Positions 57,887 to 63,931 of a stretch of 64,000 bases of DNA are shown here, piece by piece. Origin of the DNA: Bacilli bacterium (GTDB taxonomy: Bacteria; Bacillota_I; Bacilli_A; RF39; UBA660); the NCBI GenBank assembly GCA_900752905.1, contig CAADWX010000006.1, positions 33,457 through 97,456 on the forward strand, in the 5' to 3' direction. Made by a program: the position numbers and the translations under genes. Positions within the stretch are counted from its first letter, which is position 1, and each line of letters starts with the position of its first letter. The notes under the pieces are model-generated. The model was not told where the DNA came from, ran no database searches, and worked only from the letters and a program-made list of their open reading frames with translations.

Positions 57887-58890
57887 ATAGCAAGTTTAAA
57901 TTGAGTTTGAACACCACTAGCTTTAATTTGTAATTCTCTATCTTTAAGAACTTTATTAATATCATCACGTAGATAATTCATAGTAAAAAATTTAGTAGTT
58001 TCAACAGGATTCTCTTTAATATGATAAAGACCATCAGAAAATCTTTTTGGCATACCATATTCATTAAGTTCAAAATCACTATCAATATGACATAGCCAAA
58101 TACCTTTAATAGTTAAACCAAGTACATACTCAACAGCAAAAGCATACATACTAAGTTGAAGATTATATATAGCACCATTACAATTAGGAAGATGATTAAG
58201 AGGAGCTAAAAGTCGTTCATCTTTATCAATCCAAACATTAGTTTGTTGTGCAGGTTTAACTGTTTTATCTTTTTTATAATAACCACTACTAAATTTTAAT
58301 CCACCACGATTTGTTTTCCAATCACCTACAACAGCACAATTAGTATCTTCATTAACTAGAAGAATATCAATAGTTCCACTAATTAACCAATCTATAAGAA
58401 ACATACCAATCTCACTATAAATCTTATATCCTCTTTCAGTGTACATTTTAAATGCATCATAAATAAGAGGATAACGATTATCTGTAAGTTCAATAAAATC
58501 TTTAAGATTAAGAAGTTTATAATTAGCACCAAAATTTGGTATATCAGCAATAGTAACCATTACACCATCTTCACGCTTATCAAGATAATTAATAGCTTGT
58601 TGAAACATAGATGCTCCTTTAACACCATCTTCAAGACCATTATGAGTATTAGTTCCACGTTCACAAGCTTCTTTAGTAATAGTTGACCATTGTTCCTCCA
58701 GTTTCTTTTCGCTTATTCCTAGTTCTTTAGACTTCTTTCTCAACCAATAGTTCTTATCGAACTTTGGAGCATAATTATGAAGGATAGTAGTAGTTGAAAT
58801 ATAATCATTACCTAGACTATCATTATATTTATGTTCTTCTTCATGAAAAATAAGTCTAATATCATTATATCTTTTATCTCTAAGTTCCAT
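57883..58890 (-). CDS. PD-(D/E)XK-family nuclease
   Basis: Taking the ATG at 58890 (MELRDKRYNDIRLIFHEEEH) gives 335 residues; a GTG 48 bp upstream lies inside a repeat element and is less likely. Residues about 190-220 hold GTIDILLVNEDTNC followed by VVGDWKT, the acidic and D-x-K triad of PD-(D/E)XK nucleases. A downstream Gln/Tyr segment (LQLSMYAFAVEYV) matches the usual QxxxY motif of the RecB/Cas4-like group. Such nucleases process DNA during phage replication or packaging. The stop overlaps the next gene's start. Confidence 0.78.
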   Translation of the reverse strand: MELRDKRYNDIRLIFHEEEHKYNDSLGNDYISTTTILHNYAPKFDKNYWLRKKSKELGISEKKLEEQWSTITKEACERGTNTHNGLEDGVKGASMFQQAINYLDKREDGVMVTIADIPNFGANYKLLNLKDFIELTDNRYPLIYDAFKMYTERGYKIYSEIGMFLIDWLISGTIDILLVNEDTNCAVVGDWKTNRGGLKFSSGYYKKDKTVKPAQQTNVWIDKDERLLAPLNHLPNCNGAIYNLQLSMYAFAVEYVLGLTIKGIWLCHIDSDFELNEYGMPKRFSDGLYHIKENPVETTKFFTMNYLRDDINKVLKDRELQIKASGVQTQFKLAI

Positions 58891-58924
58891 ATTATTAATA
58901 CCATTAAGTTCAACACTAGTTTGG

Positions 58925-58973
58925 ACCCGCTTCGGCACTACGTGCCTACGCTAGACTCCCCGTGGAGGATGGA
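58925..58973 (+). repeat. Full-length dispersed GC-rich element before nuclease gene
   Basis: The core GACTCCCCGTGGAGGATGG (58954-58972) is preceded by a hairpin GCAC-TAC-GTGC flanked by CCGCTTCG and CTACGCT. It lies just upstream of the nuclease ATG, in the gap after the 199-residue gene. Confidence 0.88.
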
Positions 58974-58990
58974 ATAGATTCAGCATCAGC

Positions 58991-59590
58991 TTATTCCTCA
59001 ATCATACTACTAGTAATTTCAACACCACCTCTACCAGCAACATTCTCTTGTTCATACAGAAGATTTTCTTCAGCTACATTAAGAGCTTTAATCGTGTTTG
59101 GAAACTGATTAGCTAAATCATTAATTTGTTTTATATAACTAATAACAACTGGAACATCTTCTAGACTAGCACCATCAGATAACTTGTCATTCAACAATTC
59201 ATTTAGTTTACTAGCAGCTAGAGCAACATTATGAATACCACGTTTAATATTAAGCACAGCTTCTATACCAGCACCAGCTTTTTGATTATAATATCTTTTA
59301 ATAAGTTTCCAAACAAGAATATCAGGTTGATAATTTTTAGGTAAATCAAAGTTTTCAATAGCTTTCTTAAGAGCTTCTTTTTCACTAAGACCTTCTTGTA
59401 GACATGGACCTTTAGGGTCACCAAGATAATAAATAACTCCAACTTCTTTAACGTACATTTCTTTATTAGGAGATTTATCTCTAGTATAAAGAAGACTAAC
59501 ATCTCTATCAAGAAGTTGTTTAAGTGTAGGAGCTTTTGGCATACCAGTTTCATCTATGGTCAGCATCCAATCCAATTCCAAACCGTTCAT
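58991..59590 (-). CDS. Unknown early-side protein
   Basis: This is a 199-residue protein, mixed alpha/beta at the N-terminus (MLTIDETGMPKAPTLKQLLD) and helical afterwards (AALNQ-type repeats near residues 120-185). It overlaps the IHF-like gene by 41 bp. No motif is recognised. It is found next to DNA-binding and nuclease genes, so a DNA-related role is possible. Confidence 0.5.
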   Translation of the reverse strand: MNGLELDWMLTIDETGMPKAPTLKQLLDRDVSLLYTRDKSPNKEMYVKEVGVIYYLGDPKGPCLQEGLSEKEALKKAIENFDLPKNYQPDILVWKLIKRYYNQKAGAGIEAVLNIKRGIHNVALAASKLNELLNDKLSDGASLEDVPVVISYIKQINDLANQFPNTIKALNVAEENLLYEQENVAGRGGVEITSSMIEE

Positions 59591-60116
59591 ATATTTCTTC
59601 TACTTCTTCATCAAATTCAATAATTTCAAGTTTACCAATAGCATATAGCCAAAGATTAGCATAAGCAGCACTATGTTTTTTACTTAGTTTAATCCAAGTA
59701 GGAAGAAGTTTCTTTTTAAACTTATGTTCAGTTTTAATCTTTTCTTCTTCTTCATAATGTTTTTGCTTTTCTTCTTCCATAACTTTAGCAGTATATTCTT
59801 TATACTCTTCTCTAGTCATAGTTTTTCTAGCTTCTTTAAAGTCTTTATAATGACTAATAAGTTTGGAACGATACCAATTCTTTTGAATAGTACCAATATG
59901 AGGAATAGCAACACATTTATCTTTTCGTATATTAATACTAGCTTCTTTTTCAAGACTTTCAATAATAGATTTGCAAAGTATTCTATCATCACCTTGAAAT
60001 CCAATATCATCTAATATATTATTTATATCTTTATAGATAAGAATATAATCATCATCAAAATCTTCATGAGAACTAGTATTAGCAATATTAAAACTAGTAT
60101 TAGTCTTAAAATCCAT
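59550..60116 (-). CDS. IHF/HU-like DNA-binding protein
   Basis: This is a 188-residue protein. Residues about 40-80 match the HU/IHF fold: CKSIIESLEKEASINIRKDK leads into VAIPHIGTIQKN, the beta-arm start where cellular HU has IPxFGxF. A charged coiled coil (residues about 95-135) extends beyond the usual length. Related IHF-like proteins are a known feature of crAss-like genomes. It probably bends or packs DNA. Confidence 0.7.
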   Translation of the reverse strand: MDFKTNTSFNIANTSSHEDFDDDYILIYKDINNILDDIGFQGDDRILCKSIIESLEKEASINIRKDKCVAIPHIGTIQKNWYRSKLISHYKDFKEARKTMTREEYKEYTAKVMEEEKQKHYEEEEKIKTEHKFKKKLLPTWIKLSKKHSAAYANLWLYAIGKLEIIEFDEEVEEIYERFGIGLDADHR

Positions 60117-60131
60117 AATTGAAAAGTTTAA

Positions 60132-60215
60132 GAACTCTTCTTAGATTACTACTATAAACAAGAACACAAATACCTATAATTTTAAATTATACATAAGTAG
60201 TTATAAGAAGAGTTC
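60132..60215 (-). terminator. Inverted repeat with long loop, putative terminator
   Basis: GAACTCTTCTTA (60132-60143) pairs perfectly with TAAGAAGAGTTC (60204-60215), with extra pairing further inside (ACTACT/AGTAGT). It sits in the 119-bp gap after the gene ending at 60236. The tail on the minus strand is TTAAACTTTTC. No gene is seen in this gap. Confidence 0.55.
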
Positions 60216-60235
60216 GATTATTTAGACGAAAATGG

Positions 60236-60775
60236 CTAATTAGCTTTTTCAGCAGAATGATAAACAAAAGGATTAATAGCTTTATGTTTATCAGTAATAG
60301 CGGCTCTTAAATCATTAATAGCTATAACTTTAAATTCAACAAACCAAACTTTCTGTCCTTTTTTATATCCTTGATTTTGTCCAAAAGTACCAACAGTAAT
60401 AGAACGAGTTAGTTCAGTATCATTAGTAATATACTTATTAACAAATTGAGGACTAAGAACATTATGTTTAAGATAAAGATGATAACCACGTTCAAGAGTA
60501 GAACGGTCAATTATAATCTTATCCATTTGGTTCATACCAATAAGTTCAGCATCTTCTTTACTAATCTTAGCAATAATTGGCATAACCTCAACTGTACTAA
60601 CTTTATTATTAATAACACCAAACAAACTTTCATTTTGGCAAAGAGCAACAACACAATAATGTTTAGCAATAACTACATTAGTAAGAACAGCGTCAAGTGC
60701 TTCACTTGTTATTTCGCTGATGTCAGTAGGTATTTGAATACCAAAATCTTTAAATTTACTTTCAACTTTAATCAT
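60236..60775 (-). CDS. Unknown conserved-type protein at the start of the minus-strand cluster
   Basis: This is a 179-residue protein, mixed alpha/beta (EVMPIIAKISKEDAELIGMN, then IIIDRSTLERGYHLYLKH). No motif or membrane segment is seen. It ends with TAG, followed within six codons by TAA. It is second in the leftward transcript and may have a regulatory or DNA-related role. I do not recognise the family. Confidence 0.55.
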   Translation of the reverse strand: MIKVESKFKDFGIQIPTDISEITSEALDAVLTNVVIAKHYCVVALCQNESLFGVINNKVSTVEVMPIIAKISKEDAELIGMNQMDKIIIDRSTLERGYHLYLKHNVLSPQFVNKYITNDTELTRSITVGTFGQNQGYKKGQKVWFVEFKVIAINDLRAAITDKHKAINPFVYHSAEKAN

Positions 60776-60784
60776 AACACTAAA

Positions 60785-60925
60785 TTATTTAGTTTTAATA
60801 ATACTATCAATACCAATATTTCCAAGTTTAAGTTTACTAGGGACTTTAACTTCTTTTTTATTTCTTTCTCCACTATGAAATTCTCTAGTGTATTTAGGTT
60901 TAGTTTCACTTTTATCTTTACCCAT
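60785..60925 (-). CDS. First small basic protein of the leftward cluster
   Basis: This is a 46-residue protein starting MGKDKSETKPKYTREFHSGE, rich in Lys and basic throughout, with no hydrophobic part. It ends 9 bp before the ATG of the 179-residue gene. It follows a well-placed promoter with a leader of about 15-20 nt. The function is unknown. Coding is supported by codon style and location. Confidence 0.5.
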   Translation of the reverse strand: MGKDKSETKPKYTREFHSGERNKKEVKVPSKLKLGNIGIDSIIKTK

Positions 60926-60942
60926 AACTTAATTGTTTTTAG

Positions 60943-60973
60943 CAAATGTAAGAGTTTGAATGAATCTACCAAG
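60943..60973 (-). promoter_or_regulatory. Promoter for leftward cluster (Bacteroides type)
   Basis: On the minus strand a CTTG element (60973-60970), a 19-bp spacer and TACATTTG (60950-60943) match the TTTG-N19-TAnnTTTG layout of Bacteroides primary promoters. It lies 18 bp upstream of the first leftward gene's ATG, directly on the divergent side of the replication region. Confidence 0.68.
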
Positions 60974-61033
60974 AGAAAAACTATTTTTAACATTTCAATC
61001 GTAGAGGATTATATGATTATAAATATGCAAGTC

Positions 61034-61056
61034 ATACTCCCCGTGGAGGATGGAGA
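61034..61056 (+). repeat. Dispersed GC-rich hairpin element, origin-proximal copy 1
   Basis: The sequence ATACTCCCCGTGGAGGATGG plus AGATGAG continues as in the copy at 10441. It is non-coding and faces the copy at 61156 in inverted orientation. Confidence 0.88.
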
Positions 61057-61155
61057 TGAGTTAGACTTAATCATATTAGTATTAATGATATTAATAGAGA
61101 TAATGATAATAATTATAGTATTGATTAACTTGATATGATTGATACTGATTGTATT

Positions 61156-61202
61156 CATCCTCCACGGGGAGTATAGCGGAGAGCGAAGCTCGGAGCGGGT
61201 CA
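61156..61202 (-). repeat. Full-length dispersed GC-rich element, origin-proximal copy 2
   Basis: ATCCTCCACGGGGAGTATAG is followed by a hairpin arm GAGC-GAA-GCTC flanked by GCGGA and CGGAGCG. It forms an inverted pair with the copy at 61034, about 100 bp away. Confidence 0.88.
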
Positions 61203-61315
61203 CAGCGAATCTATTAATGCTGATTATATTAAATATTATATATATAATATATCTATATAGATACTATTGCTAACTTATAATTATTTGATTATCAATAAGT
61301 TACAATATATAACTT

Positions 61316-61341
61316 GTTCCATCCATGGAACACATTTCGCT
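61316..61341 (+). repeat. Iteron-like repeat, copy 1
   Basis: GTTCCATCCATGGAAC followed by ACATTTCGCT contains an inverted GTTCCAT/ATGGAAC core. The second copy is 43 bp away. It is a candidate binding site for the RepL protein or an operator. Confidence 0.65.
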
Positions 61342-61351
61342 ATTTATTTGC

Positions 61352-61359
61352 TATATTTG
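61352..61359 (+). promoter_or_regulatory. repL promoter -7 box, TATATTTG
   Basis: TATATTTG matches TAnnTTTG and touches the first base of the second iteron-like repeat, so a protein bound there would block RNA polymerase. Transcription probably starts about 10 bp downstream, inside the repeat. No clear -33 element is seen. Confidence 0.55.
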
Positions 61360-61384
61360 TTCCATGGGTGGAACACATTTCGCT
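61359..61384 (+). repeat. Iteron-like repeat, copy 2
   Basis: GTTCCATGGGTGGAAC followed by ACATTTCGCT is the second copy; its spacer differs at a few bases but its outer arms are identical. Confidence 0.65.
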
Positions 61385-61434
61385 AATTTCCTAGAGTAAT
61401 ATATTTTTATGTTGAACTTAATAATATTATTGTT

Positions 61435-62091
61435 ATGACTTTTAAAGAAGATTTTAAACCTAGTAAAGTTTATAATAAACTTGTTAATGATGTTTGTTAT
61501 AATGCTGATTGTTTAGAAGAATTTGAAAAACAAAGACTTGTTGTTGCTAATCCTTTTAGTTATAATAAAAGTACCAGAACTGGTATAGTTGCTGAATTTG
61601 ATAATGGTTATCATCTTAGTAAAGAAGTTGGTATTAAACGTAATTTTGTTACTATTGGTATGAGAGTTTGGGATATAATAAGAAAGAATAGATATGCTGT
61701 TATTATTTCTTTTATTGGTTATATTGCTGAAAATATTAAATTTAATAGTAATGTTATTTATATTTCTCATGATTTAATTAAAGGTTATGGTTTAGTTAAA
61801 CCTAATCGTAGAGATTATTATAACGCTATTTCTTATCTTGAAGATGAAAATATTATTAAAAGAACTAATTTACAAAATATTTATGTTGTTAATCCTATTT
61901 ATATATTTAGAGGTGATGTCAATAAACTTATTAATATTATTAGTGAAGCTAAATTAATAAAAACTTTTGATGATAAAGATAGACTTATAGTTGATAAATT
62001 TGTTTTATTTAAAAATGATACTGATAAAGGTATTGTAATTGCGAATAAAGATTTGTATGCAACTGAAGTTGTAGATATTGGTGAGGACTGA
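61435..62091 (+). CDS. repL: RepL-type replication initiator
   Basis: This is a 218-residue protein. The segment WDIIRKNRYAVIISFIGYIA followed by VIYISHDLIKGYG, then PNRRDYYNAISYLEDENIIK and NLQNIYVVNPIYIFRGD, has the layout of RepL-family plasmid initiators (helical entry, winged-helix core, then YVVNP). RepL homologues occur in crAss-like phages and suggest plasmid-like replication. The start follows an AT-rich leader with its own promoter. The frame continues past its TGA stop with similar codon style, see the next entry. Confidence 0.75.
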   Translation: MTFKEDFKPSKVYNKLVNDVCYNADCLEEFEKQRLVVANPFSYNKSTRTGIVAEFDNGYHLSKEVGIKRNFVTIGMRVWDIIRKNRYAVIISFIGYIAENIKFNSNVIYISHDLIKGYGLVKPNRRDYYNAISYLEDENIIKRTNLQNIYVVNPIYIFRGDVNKLINIISEAKLIKTFDDKDRLIVDKFVLFKNDTDKGIVIANKDLYATEVVDIGED

Positions 62092-62289
62092 ATTAAATAT
62101 AATAGTAATGATAGTAAGGATAATGACGAAAATACTGAAGATAAAAATTATGAAGATAATAGTAATGTATATTAATGTTTTGATAATGATAGTAAGAATG
62201 TTGAAGATGATAGTAAAAGTGATAGTATTGAAAATAGTGTATGTTGGTGTTTTGATGAGGCTAGTGAGTATAACCCCCGGTCATGTTAA
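62092..62289 (+). other. Acidic in-frame continuation after the repL stop
   Basis: After the TGA at 62089 the same frame reads 27 acidic Asn/Asp/Ser-rich residues (NSNDSKDNDENTED is the central part). A TAA at 62173 follows, then 37 more residues of the same style (DNDSKNVEDDSKSDSIENS) up to TAA at 62287. This looks like an acidic tail cut by two stops, through stop-codon mutation or readthrough. Confidence 0.5.
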
Positions 62290-62337
62290 ACTTGATTGAC
62301 TACCCCCGCCTAAAGTTGATAGAAATAATGATAATCC

Positions 62338-62359
62338 TGCTCATTATCAACATTAAATA
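62338..62359 (+). promoter_or_regulatory. Repeated promoter-like element, copy 1
   Basis: This 22-nt sequence, centred on CTCATTATCAACATTAAA, occurs three times, 51 to 92 bp upstream of three plus-strand genes. Here it precedes the 51-residue membrane protein. Confidence 0.6.
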
Positions 62360-62409
62360 TTTTGAGATTATTCATCTCATTACATTACTAACTATTAACA
62401 CTAATCATT

Positions 62410-62565
62410 ATGAGAACAAACAAACCATTACTGTTAGTTGCTATTATACTGATGATGCCAGCTATCATACTAGCATTGAAGGTAGAGCCAACTAGTGATG
62501 AACAGATTACTGCTGTTGTATTTGGAATACTATCGGCTATTGTTAGTTATCTTAGTAGAGATTAA
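62410..62565 (+). CDS. 51-residue membrane protein
   Basis: It starts MRTNKPLLLVAIILMMPAII and has two short hydrophobic segments (residues about 6-21 and 31-46). Its stop lies inside a perfect 20-bp palindrome. The function is unknown. Confidence 0.55.
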   Translation: MRTNKPLLLVAIILMMPAIILALKVEPTSDEQITAVVFGILSAIVSYLSRD

Positions 62566-62573
62566 TCTCTACT
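62554..62573. promoter_or_regulatory. Perfect 20-bp palindrome
   Basis: AGTAGAGATTAATCTCTACT reads the same on both strands. It covers the stop of the 51-residue gene and lies 10 bp before the second promoter-like repeat. It could be an operator or a terminator stem. Confidence 0.6.
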
Positions 62574-62582
62574 AGATGATGC

Positions 62583-62604
62583 TGCTCATTATCAACATTA
62601 AATA
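62583..62604 (+). promoter_or_regulatory. Repeated promoter-like element, copy 2
   Basis: Identical to copy 1. It lies 68 bp upstream of the SSB ATG at 62672, with TACTTTG just after it. Confidence 0.62.
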
Positions 62605-62671
62605 CTTTGCAGTTGAAACGAAACAACTGTCAGTAATGCTACTGATTAGCGTAATTAAATACTTAATAGTC

Positions 62672-63421
62672 ATGCCAGACGTTAAAGATTTAGCGCAAGC
62701 TGCACAGAGTGCTGCTGCTCCTGAGAGTGTTAATGTAGTTGAACCAACTACTAGTGTTAACAAACCTGTTCAATCTACTGTTGATACAGATAACCAAAGT
62801 TCTGCGCAAGTGGAAACCATTGATGATGTTGTTAGACGCATCTGTACTGATGGTCATAGTTATGTAATGACTACTGTCATTACTAATATTGATTGTCAAG
62901 AACGTACAGGTCGTAATGGCAAATCTTATCTCAATGCGTTTGTTACTATTGCTAGTCCTGTCAAAGGTGCTCAAAGTATGCCTGATGGTACACATCGAAT
63001 GGGTATGCTTGGTGCTGTTCAGATGCCATTCAATCAGATACTGCTTGTAATGCGCAAAGACAAGTTTTACGGTAGATTTGTCAACTATGTTGGCGAGGCT
63101 GCTGAAGCTGGCTTTGCTAGTATGTATCTGACTGGTGTTGCTGTCAAAGTTCTTTGCCAGTTTGTACCTGCTGGTGCACAAGACCGTAATCCATTTACTC
63201 GTAAAGATAATCTTTACAATGTTGTGGATTATGATAGATATGTATATCATATTGTAGGTATCGAACAGCCGGCTGACCCTGTTCTTGTTGGTGCATATAA
63301 TGTACTTATCAAGCAGATTATGGAGGACGCTCGTGTAGCCATTGCTGCCAAGCGTGAGGCTAAAGCTAAAGCGGCTAGTTTTGCTGCTACTGCAATGAGT
63401 GATGACGATATGCCGTTCTAA
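62672..63421 (+). CDS. ssb: Single-stranded DNA-binding protein (SSB-like)
   Basis: Taking the ATG at 62672 (MPDVKDLAQAAQSAAAPESV) gives 249 residues. A disordered Ala/Ser/Thr-rich N-terminus is followed by a beta-rich core (residues about 75-190) and a helical, Lys/Ala-rich segment. The C-terminus SDDDMPF matches the acidic DDDIPF tail that SSB uses to recruit replication partners. Codons are GC-richer than in repL, so it may have a different origin. It lies near the RepL origin, consistent with replication. Confidence 0.78.
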   Translation: MPDVKDLAQAAQSAAAPESVNVVEPTTSVNKPVQSTVDTDNQSSAQVETIDDVVRRICTDGHSYVMTTVITNIDCQERTGRNGKSYLNAFVTIASPVKGAQSMPDGTHRMGMLGAVQMPFNQILLVMRKDKFYGRFVNYVGEAAEAGFASMYLTGVAVKVLCQFVPAGAQDRNPFTRKDNLYNVVDYDRYVYHIVGIEQPADPVLVGAYNVLIKQIMEDARVAIAAKREAKAKAASFAATAMSDDDMPF

Positions 63422-63534
63422 TGAACATGGTGCTACTGACCTTCGGGTTGGTAGCACTGATGTTATCAACAATAGTTTTGCTGATGCTGCTGCTAGTGTT
63501 CAACCTTGAAATGCTCATTATCAACATTAAATAG
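63421..63534 (+). CDS. 37-residue hydrophobic micro-protein
   Basis: MNMVLLTFGLVALMLSTIVL continues with hydrophobic residues, a single membrane helix. Its ATG shares one base with the SSB stop (TAATG coupling). Its end overlaps the third promoter-like repeat. Small phage membrane proteins may act on the host envelope; the role is unknown. Confidence 0.42.
   Translation: MNMVLLTFGLVALMLSTIVLLMLLLVFNLEMLIINIK
63512..63533 (+). promoter_or_regulatory. Repeated promoter-like element, copy 3
   Basis: Identical to copies 1 and 2 over the 22 nt. It lies about 92 bp upstream of the gene at 63626. Confidence 0.6.
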
Positions 63535-63560
63535 ATTGCAGCAAACGAACTTAACAGTCT

Positions 63561-63610
63561 GATAAGACTTGTCAATCAAGACCTAGCTGCAAGTTCTGAT
63601 AAGTCTTATC
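63561..63610. promoter_or_regulatory. Inverted repeat upstream of unknown gene
   Basis: GATAAGACTT (63561-63570) and AAGTCTTATC (63601-63610) form a perfect 10-bp inverted repeat with a 30-nt spacer. It lies between the promoter-like repeat and the gene at 63626, so it may be an operator or a leader hairpin. Confidence 0.5.
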
Positions 63611-63625
63611 CTAATATTAAACATT

Positions 63626-63931
63626 ATGAAAGTACATCGTATTATTACTACTATTGAAGTTGAGAATGATAATTCTATTACTTCTATTGAACTTATTAAT
63701 CTTCATCCTGCTAATGCTGATATTCTTCTTGCTATTACTAATATTACTACTAATGGTAATGCTGATGATATAACAAAAGTATATGATAGTGTTAATAAGA
63801 GCAGACTTGGTATTGCTGGTAAATTAAAAAGTATCGCTCGTATTATTAATAATAGTCTTGATAGCTATGATTATAATGTAGTTACTGATGATAATTCTAC
63901 TAATGAAATTAATGATGATTTACTCCTATAA
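63626..63931 (+). CDS. Unknown 101-residue protein
   Basis: MKVHRIITTIEVENDNSITS is followed by a beta/helical mixture and an acidic C-terminus (YNVVTDDNSTNEINDDLLL). Its stop lies within the first copy of a tandem repeat. The function is not recognised. Confidence 0.5.
   Translation: MKVHRIITTIEVENDNSITSIELINLHPANADILLAITNITTNGNADDITKVYDSVNKSRLGIAGKLKSIARIINNSLDSYDYNVVTDDNSTNEINDDLLL

Larger units (their letters stand above)
61203..61434. other. Candidate replication origin and regulatory region before repL
   Basis: An AT-only stretch (about 61222-61262) suits DNA melting. It is followed by an inverted repeat TAACTTAT / AATAAGTTA and two iteron-like repeats, then the repL promoter. Position beside a RepL-type initiator supports an origin; direct proof is absent. 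Confidence 0.55.

Noticed and set aside
58888-58938. GTG start for the nuclease at 58938
   Set aside because: It lies in the arm of a repeat element and adds 16 residues unlike the conserved start. The ATG at 58890 is simpler.
60446-61138. Long plus-strand open frame of 230 residues across the divergent region
   Set aside because: It runs antisense to real leftward genes and through the promoter and repeat elements. Its composition (Asn, Ile, Phe runs) is that of shadow frames.
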